From positions 38,992-102,991 of the forward strand of contig NZ_DLHL01000048.1 of NCBI RefSeq assembly GCF_002483225.1: a stretch of DNA of 64,000 nucleotides, written 5' to 3'. This DNA comes from Gemmatimonas sp. UBA7669 (lineage in GTDB: Bacteria; Gemmatimonadota; Gemmatimonadetes; Gemmatimonadales; Gemmatimonadaceae). The translations under genes and the position numbers were made by a program. The notes below the pieces were generated by a model. The model was given only the letters and a program-made list of their open reading frames with translations. It was not told the origin of the DNA and did not search any database. Of this stretch, positions 8,383 to 18,116 are shown piece after piece. Each line of letters opens with the position of its first letter. The first letter of the stretch is position 1.

Positions 8383-8862
8383 TCAGGCCGTCGCGGTCTC
8401 GGTGCTGGCCTCGCTTGTCACAGCGGGCGACTGCACACTCACCGGTACACGGCGGGGCTGAGCGGGCGCCAGCTTGGCCACCCGCACGGTCAGCACGCCG
8501 AGGTCATACTCGGCCTGAATGCTCTGCAGGTCGGCGGTCTTGGGCAGGCGGAACTGCCGGACGAACTGCCCCTGCGTTGTCTCGCTGATCAGCATACGCT
8601 CACCTTCCGCCCGCTCGCGGCCGGCTCGCTCACCGCGCACCGTCAGCACGCCGTCTTCCGCCAGCACCTCAAGGCGGTCGGCGGGAATGCCGGGGACATC
8701 GAGCGCGATCGTAAAGCCCTGTTGATCCTCGCGGGCCTGTACGGCTGGCTGCCACGACGCGGCCGGGCGGCCGGCAAAGACCTCCTCGAACAGGCGATCC
8801 ATTTCGCGGCGGATGGCGGTTACCGGGGCGGGAGACACAGCGGGAATGCGGTAGTAGGTCAT
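8383..8862 (-). CDS. Small heat-shock protein, Hsp20 / alpha-crystallin
   Basis: 159 residues. An N-terminal arm (PVTAIRREMDRLFEEVF) precedes the alpha-crystallin domain (about 45-135), with FTIALDVPGIPADRLEV, the GVLTVRGER beta strand and a final GVLTVRVAK strand. The C-terminal tail is Pro/Ser/Thr rich and carries no clear I-x-I anchor (VPVSV is the nearest). ATP-independent holdase for unfolding proteins. AGAGGA six bases before the ATG at 8862 decides the start over a longer frame to 9006. No CIRCE element is visible upstream; a sigma-54-like site is discussed in the findings. Confidence 0.92.
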   Translation of the reverse strand: MTYYRIPAVSPAPVTAIRREMDRLFEEVFAGRPAASWQPAVQAREDQQGFTIALDVPGIPADRLEVLAEDGVLTVRGERAGRERAEGERMLISETTQGQFVRQFRLPKTADLQSIQAEYDLGVLTVRVAKLAPAQPRRVPVSVQSPAVTSEASTETATA

Positions 8863-9103
8863 GGGATCCTCTGATGGTTGTGGATCGTGGAGATTTGTGA
8901 TTGGAGATTGGACGCCTGGGCGGCGTCGCCAATGGTCAGGAGGGGCAGGCACTGTGCCACCGTTGCTGGGTCGGATTGGCAAGCGAGGTTTTGTGTCGGC
9001 TGCCAATCAGGCGCCTGGCCTGTCGAATCGGCGGAGCGGCGAATTGCTTTGGTTCGGACTCCCGGAAATAGTGATGGATAGGGCGCAATCACTTTCGGTC
9101 AGC

Positions 9104-9132
9104 TTGTCCGGTCCAATACCGATGCGTAGCTT
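9104..9132 (+). promoter_or_regulatory. Sigma-70-type promoter, predicted leaderless start
   Basis: -35 TTGTCC (9104-9109), spacer of exactly 17 bases, -10 TAGCTT (9127-9132). Six bases separate the -10 from the ATG at 9139, so transcription should begin at or next to the A of the start codon. No Shine-Dalgarno sequence is present before that ATG, consistent with a leaderless transcript. Confidence 0.6.
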
Positions 9133-9138
9133 GCCATC

Positions 9139-10685
9139 ATGCTGCTCGCCGCGACCGTTCCCCAGCTCCTGCGTCACCTCGCCGATGCCACCGAGGTCAG
9201 TGAAGGGTTGGCGCAGATGCTGGCGCAGCTCGGGCGCGACCTCGAGGCGGAACGGGTGGCGTTGGAGTTCGCCGACGGACGTACGCGGAACATTGCGTGG
9301 CGTGCCGAGGGCGCAGGTGCCAGCGTAGGTGCCAGCGCAGGTGCCAGCGCCGGTGCCAGGACAGCCGCCGGCGCAGCGGCGCTGCCGCTCGCGCAACCCC
9401 TGCAGTTGGCGGTGACCGCCGCCGGCCAGGGTTTGGCCAGCCTGCTGGTCCATCGCGAGCGGCCGTTCGACAGCGACGAGCAGACGCTGCTGCAATCGGT
9501 TGCCGACTTGTGCGCCGTGGCCCTCGCCCGCGAGGCGCATCGCCGTGATCTCGAGGCTCAGGTGTCCGATCGCATGCGCGAGGTCGCGCAGCAGCGCGCC
9601 TTCATCGAGTGCATCGTGGACTCGCTGCCGCACGGGCTGTATGTGGTAGACCGCGACTACCGCATCCACGCCTGGAACCGCAAGCGTGAGACCGGCATGC
9701 AGGGTGTCTCGCGCATTGATGCCGTGGGTCGCTCCATTTTCGAGATTCTGCACCGCCAGCCGGCCGGCCTGCTCAAGCGGGAGTTCGACGAGGTCTTTGC
9801 CAACGGCCAGTTGCAGCAATTCCAGATGGAAAGCAACGCTTTCGGCGACATGCGCACCTACCGCATTTCCAAGATCCCCATGCGGCTGGGCGGCGGCGCG
9901 GTGACGCACGTCATCACCATTGGTGAGGACATCACCGATTGGAAGGCGGCGCTCGATCGCACGGCCCAGGCCGAGAAGCTGGCAGCACTGGGGCAACTGG
10001 CAGCGGGCGTCATGCACGAGATCAACAACCCTTTGGCCACCATTGCGGCCTGCGCCGAGTCGCTGTCGCTGTCCGGGGAGCTGGGGGATGCGGCGCCGCC
10101 GTCGGGCGAGTTGCTGCGCATCATCGATCTCGAGGTGCAGCGCTGCAAGAAAATCGTGAACGGCCTGCTCGATTTCTCGCGCCCCAAGGCGGTTGGGCGG
10201 GAGCTCTTCGATCTCAATGCGGTGGTGCAGCAGGGGCTCTTCCTGTTGCAGCATCACCCGCGCTTCAAGCGCATCAAGCTGGTCACCGACCTCGAGACCA
10301 GTGTCCCGCTCCTGGTGGAAGGTGACAGCGATCAGCTGGTGCAGGTGCTTATTGCACTGGCCATGAACGCGCTCGATGCCACGCCCGAGCAGGGGCACGT
10401 CACCATTCGCACACGCGCCGACCACGATGACGCCGGGCGCCGCATGGCGCAGCTCGACGTCGAAGACGAGGGGCCGGGGGTGCCGCGTGCGCTGCAGGCC
10501 AAGGTGTTCGAACCATTCTTTACGACCAAGCCGCCGGGACAGGGGACTGGGCTGGGTCTCGCCATCTGCTATGGCATCGTTTCCGACCATGGGGGGACGC
10601 TGGCGCTGGTCTCTCCCGAGGGGCAGGGGGCCACGTTCCGTGTGTCCCTGCCGCTGCGTTCGGCCGATGCGGGGGAACTGCGTGC

Positions 10686-10689
<4 letters not shown>
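9139..10689 (+). CDS. PAS-domain sensor histidine kinase (NtrB-like)
   Basis: 516 residues, no membrane segments, so a cytoplasmic sensor. Residues 1-135 look like a GAF-type sensor interrupted by a Gly-Ala-Ser repeat (58-74); 155-275 is a PAS domain (VDSLPHGLYVVDRDYRI); HisKA has the H-box LAAGVMHEINNPLAT with H293; the HATPase has DEGPGVP and GQGTGLGLAICYGIV (about 450-480). It autophosphorylates and should pass phosphate to the regulator encoded next, whose ATG overlaps its stop by four bases. Probably starts a four-gene run ending at 14453. Confidence 0.9.
9316..9360 (+). repeat. In-frame 12-bp tandem repeat, 3.75 copies
   Basis: Three full units GGTGCCAGCGTA/CA/CC at 9316-9327, 9328-9339 and 9340-9351 and a partial fourth to 9360. 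It encodes Gly-Ala-Ser-Val/Ala repeats inside the kinase sensor domain. Copy number could vary by slippage without changing frame. Confidence 0.9.
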
Positions 10690-12215
<1,526 letters not shown>

Positions 12216-12233
12216 TCGCGTGCCTCCCACATC

Positions 12234-12902
<669 letters not shown>

Positions 12903-14453
12903 ATGGCCACGCTGCGCATCGGCACGCCGTCCATCCGTGCGCAGCTCACCCTCGCGTGGACCGCCGCCATGGTGGCCACGCTGGTCGTGTTTGCCGGCAC
13001 GCTGCTGGTGGTGCGCCGCCAGTTGCTGCTCGAGGAGCATGAGCTGCGCGTGCAGCGGCGTGCGGATCAGGTGGTACTGGCCATTGATGTGGCGCGTCGC
13101 ACGGGAACCGAGCCCCTCTTCGCGCAGAACGACCCGCTGGCCGGTCCCAGCATCGGCCAGCGCATGAGCGCCTTCCTGTCGCTCATTGAAGGCTATGTGC
13201 TGGTGCAGGACAGCTCAGGTTACGACATCTACGCCTCGCCGTCGGTGCGCGCGCTGTCCACGTCGGACCGTGATCGGTTTTCCACGGCGGCGCGCGCCTC
13301 GCGTCCCGGGCCGGGCAGCCCGCGGGTCGCGTTGTTCAGCGATGATCTCATGCTCGCCACGCGCGATGTCCGCCTGAGCGACAAGGACCGCTATCGTGTG
13401 TACGCCGCGCTGACCACGCGCGACATCAACCTCACGCCGCCCGAACTCGTGGGGCCGATGCTCACCATCGCGCCCTTCCTGCTCATGCTCTCCGTGGGCT
13501 TTGCGTACGTCATTGCCGGTCGTGCCTTCCGGCCCATCGATCGCATCATCGATCAGGTGGAAGCCATCACCGACGGCCGCTCGCTGCATCGCCGCCTCGT
13601 CATCGGTGCGGCCGGCGAGGAACTCGCGCGCCTGTCGGTCACGCTCAACGCCTTCATCGAGCGCATTGACCTGTCGTTCGGCGCGCTGCGTCGCTTCACC
13701 GCTGATGCCAGCCACGAACTCAAGACGCCGTTGGCGGTCATGCGGGCCGACGTGGAGCGGTCCATGATGCCGACGGTAAGCGAGGAGGAGCGGGCCGTGG
13801 CGCTCGAGGAGGCGCTGCAGCAGGTCACGCGCATGGCGGATCTGGTGGACTCGCTGCTCACACTCGCGCGCGCGGACGAAGGGCGCTTCGAGGTCTATCG
13901 CGAGCCCATCGAACTCGCACCGCTGGTGCGGGAGGTTGTGGAGACCGCACGTCTGCTGGGCGAGGAGAACGAGCTGCGCATCATTGCCACCCAGCTCGAC
14001 AACGCCGAGGTGCTCGGCGATGTGGTGCGGCTCCGGCAGTTGTTCCTCAATCTCGTTTCGAACGCCATCAAGTACACGCCGAAGGGCGGGGAAGTGGAGA
14101 TCGCACTCGTGCGTGGCGAGGCCGAGGTGACGCTGTCCGTGCGGGACTCGGGTATCGGTATTGCCGCGGCCGACCTGCCGTATGTGTTCGAGCGCTTCTG
14201 GCGCGCGGACCGGGTGCGCTCGCGGGCCAGCGAACGTGGCGGATTCGGCCTGGGGCTCGCCATTTCGCAGTGGATTGCCCAGGCGCACAGCGGACGCCTG
14301 GAAGTCCAGTCGCGTCTGGGGCGGGGCAGCACGTTCACGCTGACGCTGCCTCTGGCCGGTTCGCCGGGATCGGGAATGACGGGCGAGTATCAGTCGGTGG
14401 TCAACCTGCGGGATGAGCCGATTGATCTCCACGGAACACTAACCTCGGATTAA
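12903..14453 (+). CDS. HAMP-domain sensor histidine kinase
   Basis: 516 residues, inner membrane. TM1 about 16-37, a periplasmic sensor loop to about 183, TM2 about 185-206, HAMP about 207-260. HisKA: FTADASHELKTPLAV with H271. HATPase about 370-485 (NLVSNAIKYTPKGGE N-box, DSGIGI, RSRASERGGFGLGLAIS). It phosphorylates the OmpR-family regulator encoded immediately before it; the two genes touch (stop TAA, then ATG). The sensed signal is unknown: the periplasmic loop resembles no domain I can name. The TAA stop lies inside a 14-bp palindrome. Confidence 0.93.
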   Translation: MATLRIGTPSIRAQLTLAWTAAMVATLVVFAGTLLVVRRQLLLEEHELRVQRRADQVVLAIDVARRTGTEPLFAQNDPLAGPSIGQRMSAFLSLIEGYVLVQDSSGYDIYASPSVRALSTSDRDRFSTAARASRPGPGSPRVALFSDDLMLATRDVRLSDKDRYRVYAALTTRDINLTPPELVGPMLTIAPFLLMLSVGFAYVIAGRAFRPIDRIIDQVEAITDGRSLHRRLVIGAAGEELARLSVTLNAFIERIDLSFGALRRFTADASHELKTPLAVMRADVERSMMPTVSEEERAVALEEALQQVTRMADLVDSLLTLARADEGRFEVYREPIELAPLVREVVETARLLGEENELRIIATQLDNAEVLGDVVRLRQLFLNLVSNAIKYTPKGGEVEIALVRGEAEVTLSVRDSGIGIAAADLPYVFERFWRADRVRSRASERGGFGLGLAISQWIAQAHSGRLEVQSRLGRGSTFTLTLPLAGSPGSGMTGEYQSVVNLRDEPIDLHGTLTSD

Positions 14454-14458
14454 TCCGA
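14445..14458. promoter_or_regulatory. Perfect 14-bp palindrome, operator-like
   Basis: TCGGATTAATCCGA reads the same on both strands and spans the stop codon of the HAMP kinase, 31 bases before the putative TonB-operon promoter. An AT-rich centre with flanking CTAACC and CCTAATC half-sites makes a regulator site plausible. Which protein binds is unknown. Confidence 0.45.
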
Positions 14459-14475
14459 TCCTAATCTTTCTTCCA

Positions 14476-14503
14476 TTGCCCGCTCATGTCCGGAACGTAG
14501 GTT
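14476..14503 (+). promoter_or_regulatory. Putative promoter of the TonB-ExbBD operon
   Basis: -35 TTGCCC (14476-14481), 16-base spacer, -10 TAGGTT (14498-14503), about 65 bases before the TonB ATG. The TTGnnn/TAnnnT form matches other putative promoters in this window. Confidence 0.4.
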
Positions 14504-14569
14504 CGGCCTGTCAGCTCCGGATAGCCCGTCCGGTCGCGACGTTCGTAGCCCGTACCCCGGACCAGCGAG

Positions 14570-15289
14570 ATGTTCAACAACCTGATCGAGTCTCAGGCCA
14601 AGAAGCAGAAGCGCGCCGGCGGGTCCTTCATGTCCATCGTGGTGCACACCGCCGTCGTTGCCGCGCTCATCGCGGTTACGAAGGGCGCGGGCGCCGTGAT
14701 GGAGGAAGAGAAGGTCGAGAAGGTGGAGTTCGTCGAGGTGAAGAAAGACGAACCGAAGCCGCCCGAGCCTGAGAAGGCCCCGCCGCCGCCTGACGCTGTG
14801 GCCGCCCCGCCGCCGCCGAAGGGTTTCCAGGTGCTTTCTGCGCCCATCGAAATTCCCAACGTTATCCCGGAAATCGACCTCTCCAAGAAGGTGACGGATG
14901 AGGCGGACTTCTCCGGCAAGGGTGTGGCTGGTGGTATCGCCAAGGGTGTCGAAGGTGGCAAGGGTCCCGTCATTCAGAATGCGGACCAGCCCTACTTCGA
15001 CTTCCAGGTGGAAAAGCCGGTGGTCATGGCGCCTGGCTCGCAGGGTCCGGCCTATCCCGACATGCTCCGCACGGCGGGCATCGAGGGCACCGTACTCGCG
15101 CAGTTCGTCGTCGACACGACGGGTCGGGCCGAGATGAACACGTTCAAGGCCCTCAAGTCGGACAACGATTTGTTCACCAACGCCGTGAAGAATGCGCTGC
15201 AGCGCATGCGCTTCCTCCCCGCTGAAGTGGGTGGTCGCAAGGTGAAGCAGCTCGTGCAGCAGCCGTTCCAGTTCTCGCTCAACCGCTAA
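14570..15289 (+). CDS. TonB-family energy transducer
   Basis: 239 residues. A cytoplasmic N-terminus rich in Lys/Gln, one membrane helix (SIVVHTAVVAALIAVTKG, about 21-40), a Glu-Lys then Pro-rich spacer (KPPEPEKAPPPPD) crossing the periplasm, a Gly-rich stretch (about 115-135), and a C-terminal TonB domain of about 80 residues (YPDMLRTAGIEGTVLAQFVV through MRFLPAEVGGRKV). Couples the proton-motive force, via ExbB/ExbD encoded next, to outer-membrane receptors or another envelope process. First gene of a four-gene operon. Confidence 0.9.
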   Translation: MFNNLIESQAKKQKRAGGSFMSIVVHTAVVAALIAVTKGAGAVMEEEKVEKVEFVEVKKDEPKPPEPEKAPPPPDAVAAPPPPKGFQVLSAPIEIPNVIPEIDLSKKVTDEADFSGKGVAGGIAKGVEGGKGPVIQNADQPYFDFQVEKPVVMAPGSQGPAYPDMLRTAGIEGTVLAQFVVDTTGRAEMNTFKALKSDNDLFTNAVKNALQRMRFLPAEVGGRKVKQLVQQPFQFSLNR

Positions 15290-15327
15290 GCGGTTCCGTC
15301 ACCAAACACACATCAGGAGATAGGCAG

Positions 15328-16059
15328 ATGGGCATGGATATCATGGACCTTTGGCACGAGATGGGTTGGTTTGCCAAGGGTATCGTTTGGACGCTGCTGA
15401 TCATGTCGGCCTACTCGACCGGTATCATCATCCAGAAGTGGTGGCAGATGCGGAAGGCGCAGGGCGAGACGCGCAAGTTCGCCCCGGAGTTCTCGCAGTT
15501 CCTCGAGGAAGACAACCTCACGGAAGCCATCAAGCTCGCCGAAGGCTACAAGAAGTCGCATGTCGCCCGCGTGCTCGGTGGCGCGCTCGGCGAAATCCGT
15601 CCGCTCATCCAGGACGGCTCGGTCACGGTGGCCGACATCAACTCGGCCGAGCGTGCCGTTGAGCGCGAGATGCTCATGACGATCGTCGACCTCAAGCGCG
15701 GCCTCGGCGTGCTCGCGACGGTTGGTGCCACGGCGCCGTTCGTCGGTCTCGTCGGTACGACGATGGGTATCGTGAACTCCTTCACGGCCATGTCCACGTC
15801 GGGCGCTGGTGGTATCTCCTCGATGGCGGCCGGTATCGCCGAAGCCCTCATCACGACGGCCATCGGTATCGGCGTCGCCATTCCCGCGGTGTGGGCGTTC
15901 AACTTCTTCCAGACGAAGATCGACAACCTCACGGCCGAGATGACGTACACGTCGAAGGAAATGATCGACTACCTCATCAAGGGTGTGTCGGGTGAGTTCG
16001 GTCGCTCGCGCTTCACGCGTGAGTTCAACACGGCCGGCCAGACGCCGATCTCGAAGTAA
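15328..16059 (+). CDS. exbB: ExbB/TolQ/MotA-type proton channel
   Basis: 243 residues, inner membrane. Three membrane helices: about 13-33, about 130-155 (GLGVLATVGATAPFVGLVGTT) and about 170-195. The signature of the family, GTTMGIVNSFTAM followed by GIAEALITTAIGIGVAIPAV, is present. With ExbD it forms the proton-driven motor for TonB. AGGAGA lies nine bases before the ATG. Context cannot separate ExbB from TolQ, but the adjoining TonB favours ExbB. Confidence 0.93.
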   Translation: MGMDIMDLWHEMGWFAKGIVWTLLIMSAYSTGIIIQKWWQMRKAQGETRKFAPEFSQFLEEDNLTEAIKLAEGYKKSHVARVLGGALGEIRPLIQDGSVTVADINSAERAVEREMLMTIVDLKRGLGVLATVGATAPFVGLVGTTMGIVNSFTAMSTSGAGGISSMAAGIAEALITTAIGIGVAIPAVWAFNFFQTKIDNLTAEMTYTSKEMIDYLIKGVSGEFGRSRFTREFNTAGQTPISK

Positions 16060-16131
16060 CCAACGTCGGTCCAGCGACGCGCGCCCACATCCGGGCGCGC
16101 GGACGCCGGGCGAGAGTCAAGGAGTTACGCC

Positions 16132-16596
16132 ATGGGTATGAGCGCAGGCGGCGGGGGCGGCGTAAAGGCCGATCCCAACGTCACGCCCATGATCGACGTG
16201 ATGCTGGTGCTCCTCATCATCTTCATGATCACGATCCCGCAGATCAACGCGGGCTTCACGGCGGTTCCGCCCGAAGGGCAGAACCTCAAGCCGCATCCGG
16301 AAGAAGATGGGGACCAGGTACTCGGCATTGACGATCAGGGCCAGTACTACCTGAACAAGAAGCCCATCCGCAACGAAGATCTCGAAGCCGCGGTGCGTGA
16401 GATCTACGGCGTGGAAGGACGCGATGACTACATCATGTACGTGAAGGCCCACAAGGACCTTCAGTACCTCAAGGTCATCAACGCGATGGATGTGTTGTCG
16501 CGCGGCGGTGTGCGCGTGGCGGCCCTCATCACGGAACAGGCACCGGGTACCGAATCGCTCGTCGAGAGCGATCGTATCCGTCCGGGAGGCAACTGA
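16132..16596 (+). CDS. exbD: ExbD/TolR-family biopolymer transporter (first copy)
   Basis: 154 residues. Short Gly-rich cytoplasmic N-terminus (MSAGGGGGVKADPNVTPMI), a single membrane helix about 18-37 that carries the proton-translocating aspartate in MIDVMLVLLIIF, then a periplasmic domain with the usual alpha/beta pattern. A C-terminal extension of about 20 residues after the domain is not shared with the second copy. AAGGAG precedes the ATG. Two bases separate it from the second exbD. Confidence 0.92.
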   Translation: MGMSAGGGGGVKADPNVTPMIDVMLVLLIIFMITIPQINAGFTAVPPEGQNLKPHPEEDGDQVLGIDDQGQYYLNKKPIRNEDLEAAVREIYGVEGRDDYIMYVKAHKDLQYLKVINAMDVLSRGGVRVAALITEQAPGTESLVESDRIRPGGN

Positions 16597-16598
16597 CC

Positions 16599-17006
16599 AT
16601 GGGTATGTCCGCAGGTGGCGGCGGCGGCGGTCTCAATAACGAGATCAACGTGACGCCCATGATCGACGTGCTCCTGGTGCTGCTGGTGATCTTCATGATC
16701 ATCGTGCCGATGAGCCGCAAGGCCATTGACACGCAGTTGCCGGATCCGAACCCGCAGCCGGCTCAGCCGAACGTGGCGCCGGATCAGATCGTTCTCGAGA
16801 TCACGGCCGATGGCGAATACGCCATCAACAAGGAGCCGGTGGAAAAGGCGCAGCTCTTCAACCGCCTCAAGTCCATCTACGACCCGCGCCCCGAGAAGAT
16901 CATCTTCGTCAAGGGTGACACCATGACGACGTACGCGAACGTCGTGTGGGCCATGGACCAGGCGCGCGGTGCCGGCGTCAAGGTCATCGGTGTCGCGCCC
17001 AAGTAA
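16599..17006 (+). CDS. exbD: ExbD/TolR-family biopolymer transporter (second copy)
   Basis: 135 residues. Same architecture as the preceding gene: Gly-rich start (MSAGGGGGGL), membrane helix with the essential Asp (MIDVLLVLLVIFMII), periplasmic domain with INKEPV and KVIGVAPK at the end. The N-terminal 35 residues are close to those of the first copy, the periplasmic parts are divergent, so this is an old duplication. Two ExbD paralogues with one ExbB suggests a hetero-oligomeric motor. A hairpin terminator follows. Confidence 0.92.
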   Translation: MGMSAGGGGGGLNNEINVTPMIDVLLVLLVIFMIIVPMSRKAIDTQLPDPNPQPAQPNVAPDQIVLEITADGEYAINKEPVEKAQLFNRLKSIYDPRPEKIIFVKGDTMTTYANVVWAMDQARGAGVKVIGVAPK

Positions 17007-17076
17007 GGCGATCCACGCACACCATTTCGGCCCAAGTGCACGAAACACGGCACTCTGAGCCATCGAACGGTGTTTG

Positions 17077-17114
17077 ATACGGCGGGCGAACCCATTCGGG
17101 CGCGCCCGCCGTAT
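17077..17114 (+). terminator. Hairpin terminator after exbD2
   Basis: Perfect 12-bp stem (17077-17088 / 17103-17114) with a 14-base loop, followed by TACTTT. It lies between the ExbD pair and the second TonB-like gene, so the second TonB is probably separately or only partly cotranscribed. Confidence 0.7.
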
Positions 17115-17170
17115 TACTTTGCCGTACACCGTTTCGACAGGACCTGACGCCTTCTCCCCGCTCGAACGAC

Positions 17171-18046
17171 ATGGCTTCACTTACTCCCGATCCAGGCGGC
17201 CTGCCGCTGCCGGTTGGTGGCCCACCTGGCGACGATACGCAGGCACAGGGCCGACCCCGGTATCGTCCGCCGATCGGATTGCCACTCTCCCGTCAGCGAC
17301 GCGCGGCCAACTTTCTGCTTGCCGCCGTACTGCACGCGCTCATCATTCTGCTGCTCATTGTGCCCTTCACGTCCCCTGAGCTGCTGGCCACGGTGCTGGG
17401 TGCTGGTGGACCAGGGCCCGCAGGTGGTGGGGGAGGCGGCAATCGCGGCACGGGTGGACAGGTCAAGCAGGAGCGACTGCAGTTTGTACGCGTAGCGCCG
17501 GCTCCCACGCCGCCACCGGTCCAACGGCCTCCCGAGGTCAAGCCCGTCATTCCGCCGCTGGTCCCGCCGCCGCAGCCCAAGCCGGAGCCCCAGCCCACCC
17601 CGCAGCCGGCGGTCACTCAGCCGGCTGCCGCCACGTCGGGTGAGGTGAAGAGCGAAACCGTGGGCACCGGCGGCGGCTCCGGAAATGACGGCAGTTCGGG
17701 CAGTGGCCCGGGCAGTGGCGGTGGTGTGGGTTCCGGCATCGGCACGGGCCGTGGCAGTGCCGTTGGGCCGGGGACCGGCGGCGGGACGGGTTCCGTCTAT
17801 CCGCCGGCTCCTACTGAGCTCTTTTTGCCGCCGCTCCCCGTGCCCAACAAGGCCAAGGGCACGATCGTGGTAGTGTTTGATGTCGATTCCACGGGCAAGG
17901 TCATAGACCTCTCATTCCCGCCCACCAAAGACGGCAATTACAATCGCAAGTTGCGCGAGGCGCTGGCCGCCATTCGCTTTCGCCCCGCGGTCAACGCGCA
18001 GGGCGTCCCCATTCGCGCCAAGACCGAGATTACCTACTCGCTGTGA
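17171..18046 (+). CDS. Second TonB-like energy transducer
   Basis: 291 residues. An unusually long N-terminal cytoplasmic part (about 45 residues, Pro/Gly-rich) precedes the membrane helix (about 46-66, LLAAVLHALIILLLIVPF). The periplasmic spacer has a Gly-rich block, a Pro-rich block (VPPPQPKPEPQPTPQP) and a second long Gly/Ser block (about 160-210). The C-terminal about 75 residues match the TonB fold (GTIVVVFDVDSTGKVIDLSF; IRFRPAVNAQGVPIRAKTEITYSL). Probably uses the ExbB/ExbD motor upstream. The low-complexity spacer is longer than in the first TonB of this cluster. Confidence 0.8.
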   Translation: MASLTPDPGGLPLPVGGPPGDDTQAQGRPRYRPPIGLPLSRQRRAANFLLAAVLHALIILLLIVPFTSPELLATVLGAGGPGPAGGGGGGNRGTGGQVKQERLQFVRVAPAPTPPPVQRPPEVKPVIPPLVPPPQPKPEPQPTPQPAVTQPAAATSGEVKSETVGTGGGSGNDGSSGSGPGSGGGVGSGIGTGRGSAVGPGTGGGTGSVYPPAPTELFLPPLPVPNKAKGTIVVVFDVDSTGKVIDLSFPPTKDGNYNRKLREALAAIRFRPAVNAQGVPIRAKTEITYSL

Positions 18047-18116
18047 GTGGTGCAGTGCGGGTACACGAGTGTAGCTTCCGCTGCGCCTACCCCTCCTCCC
18101 ACCCACAGTAGACAAC

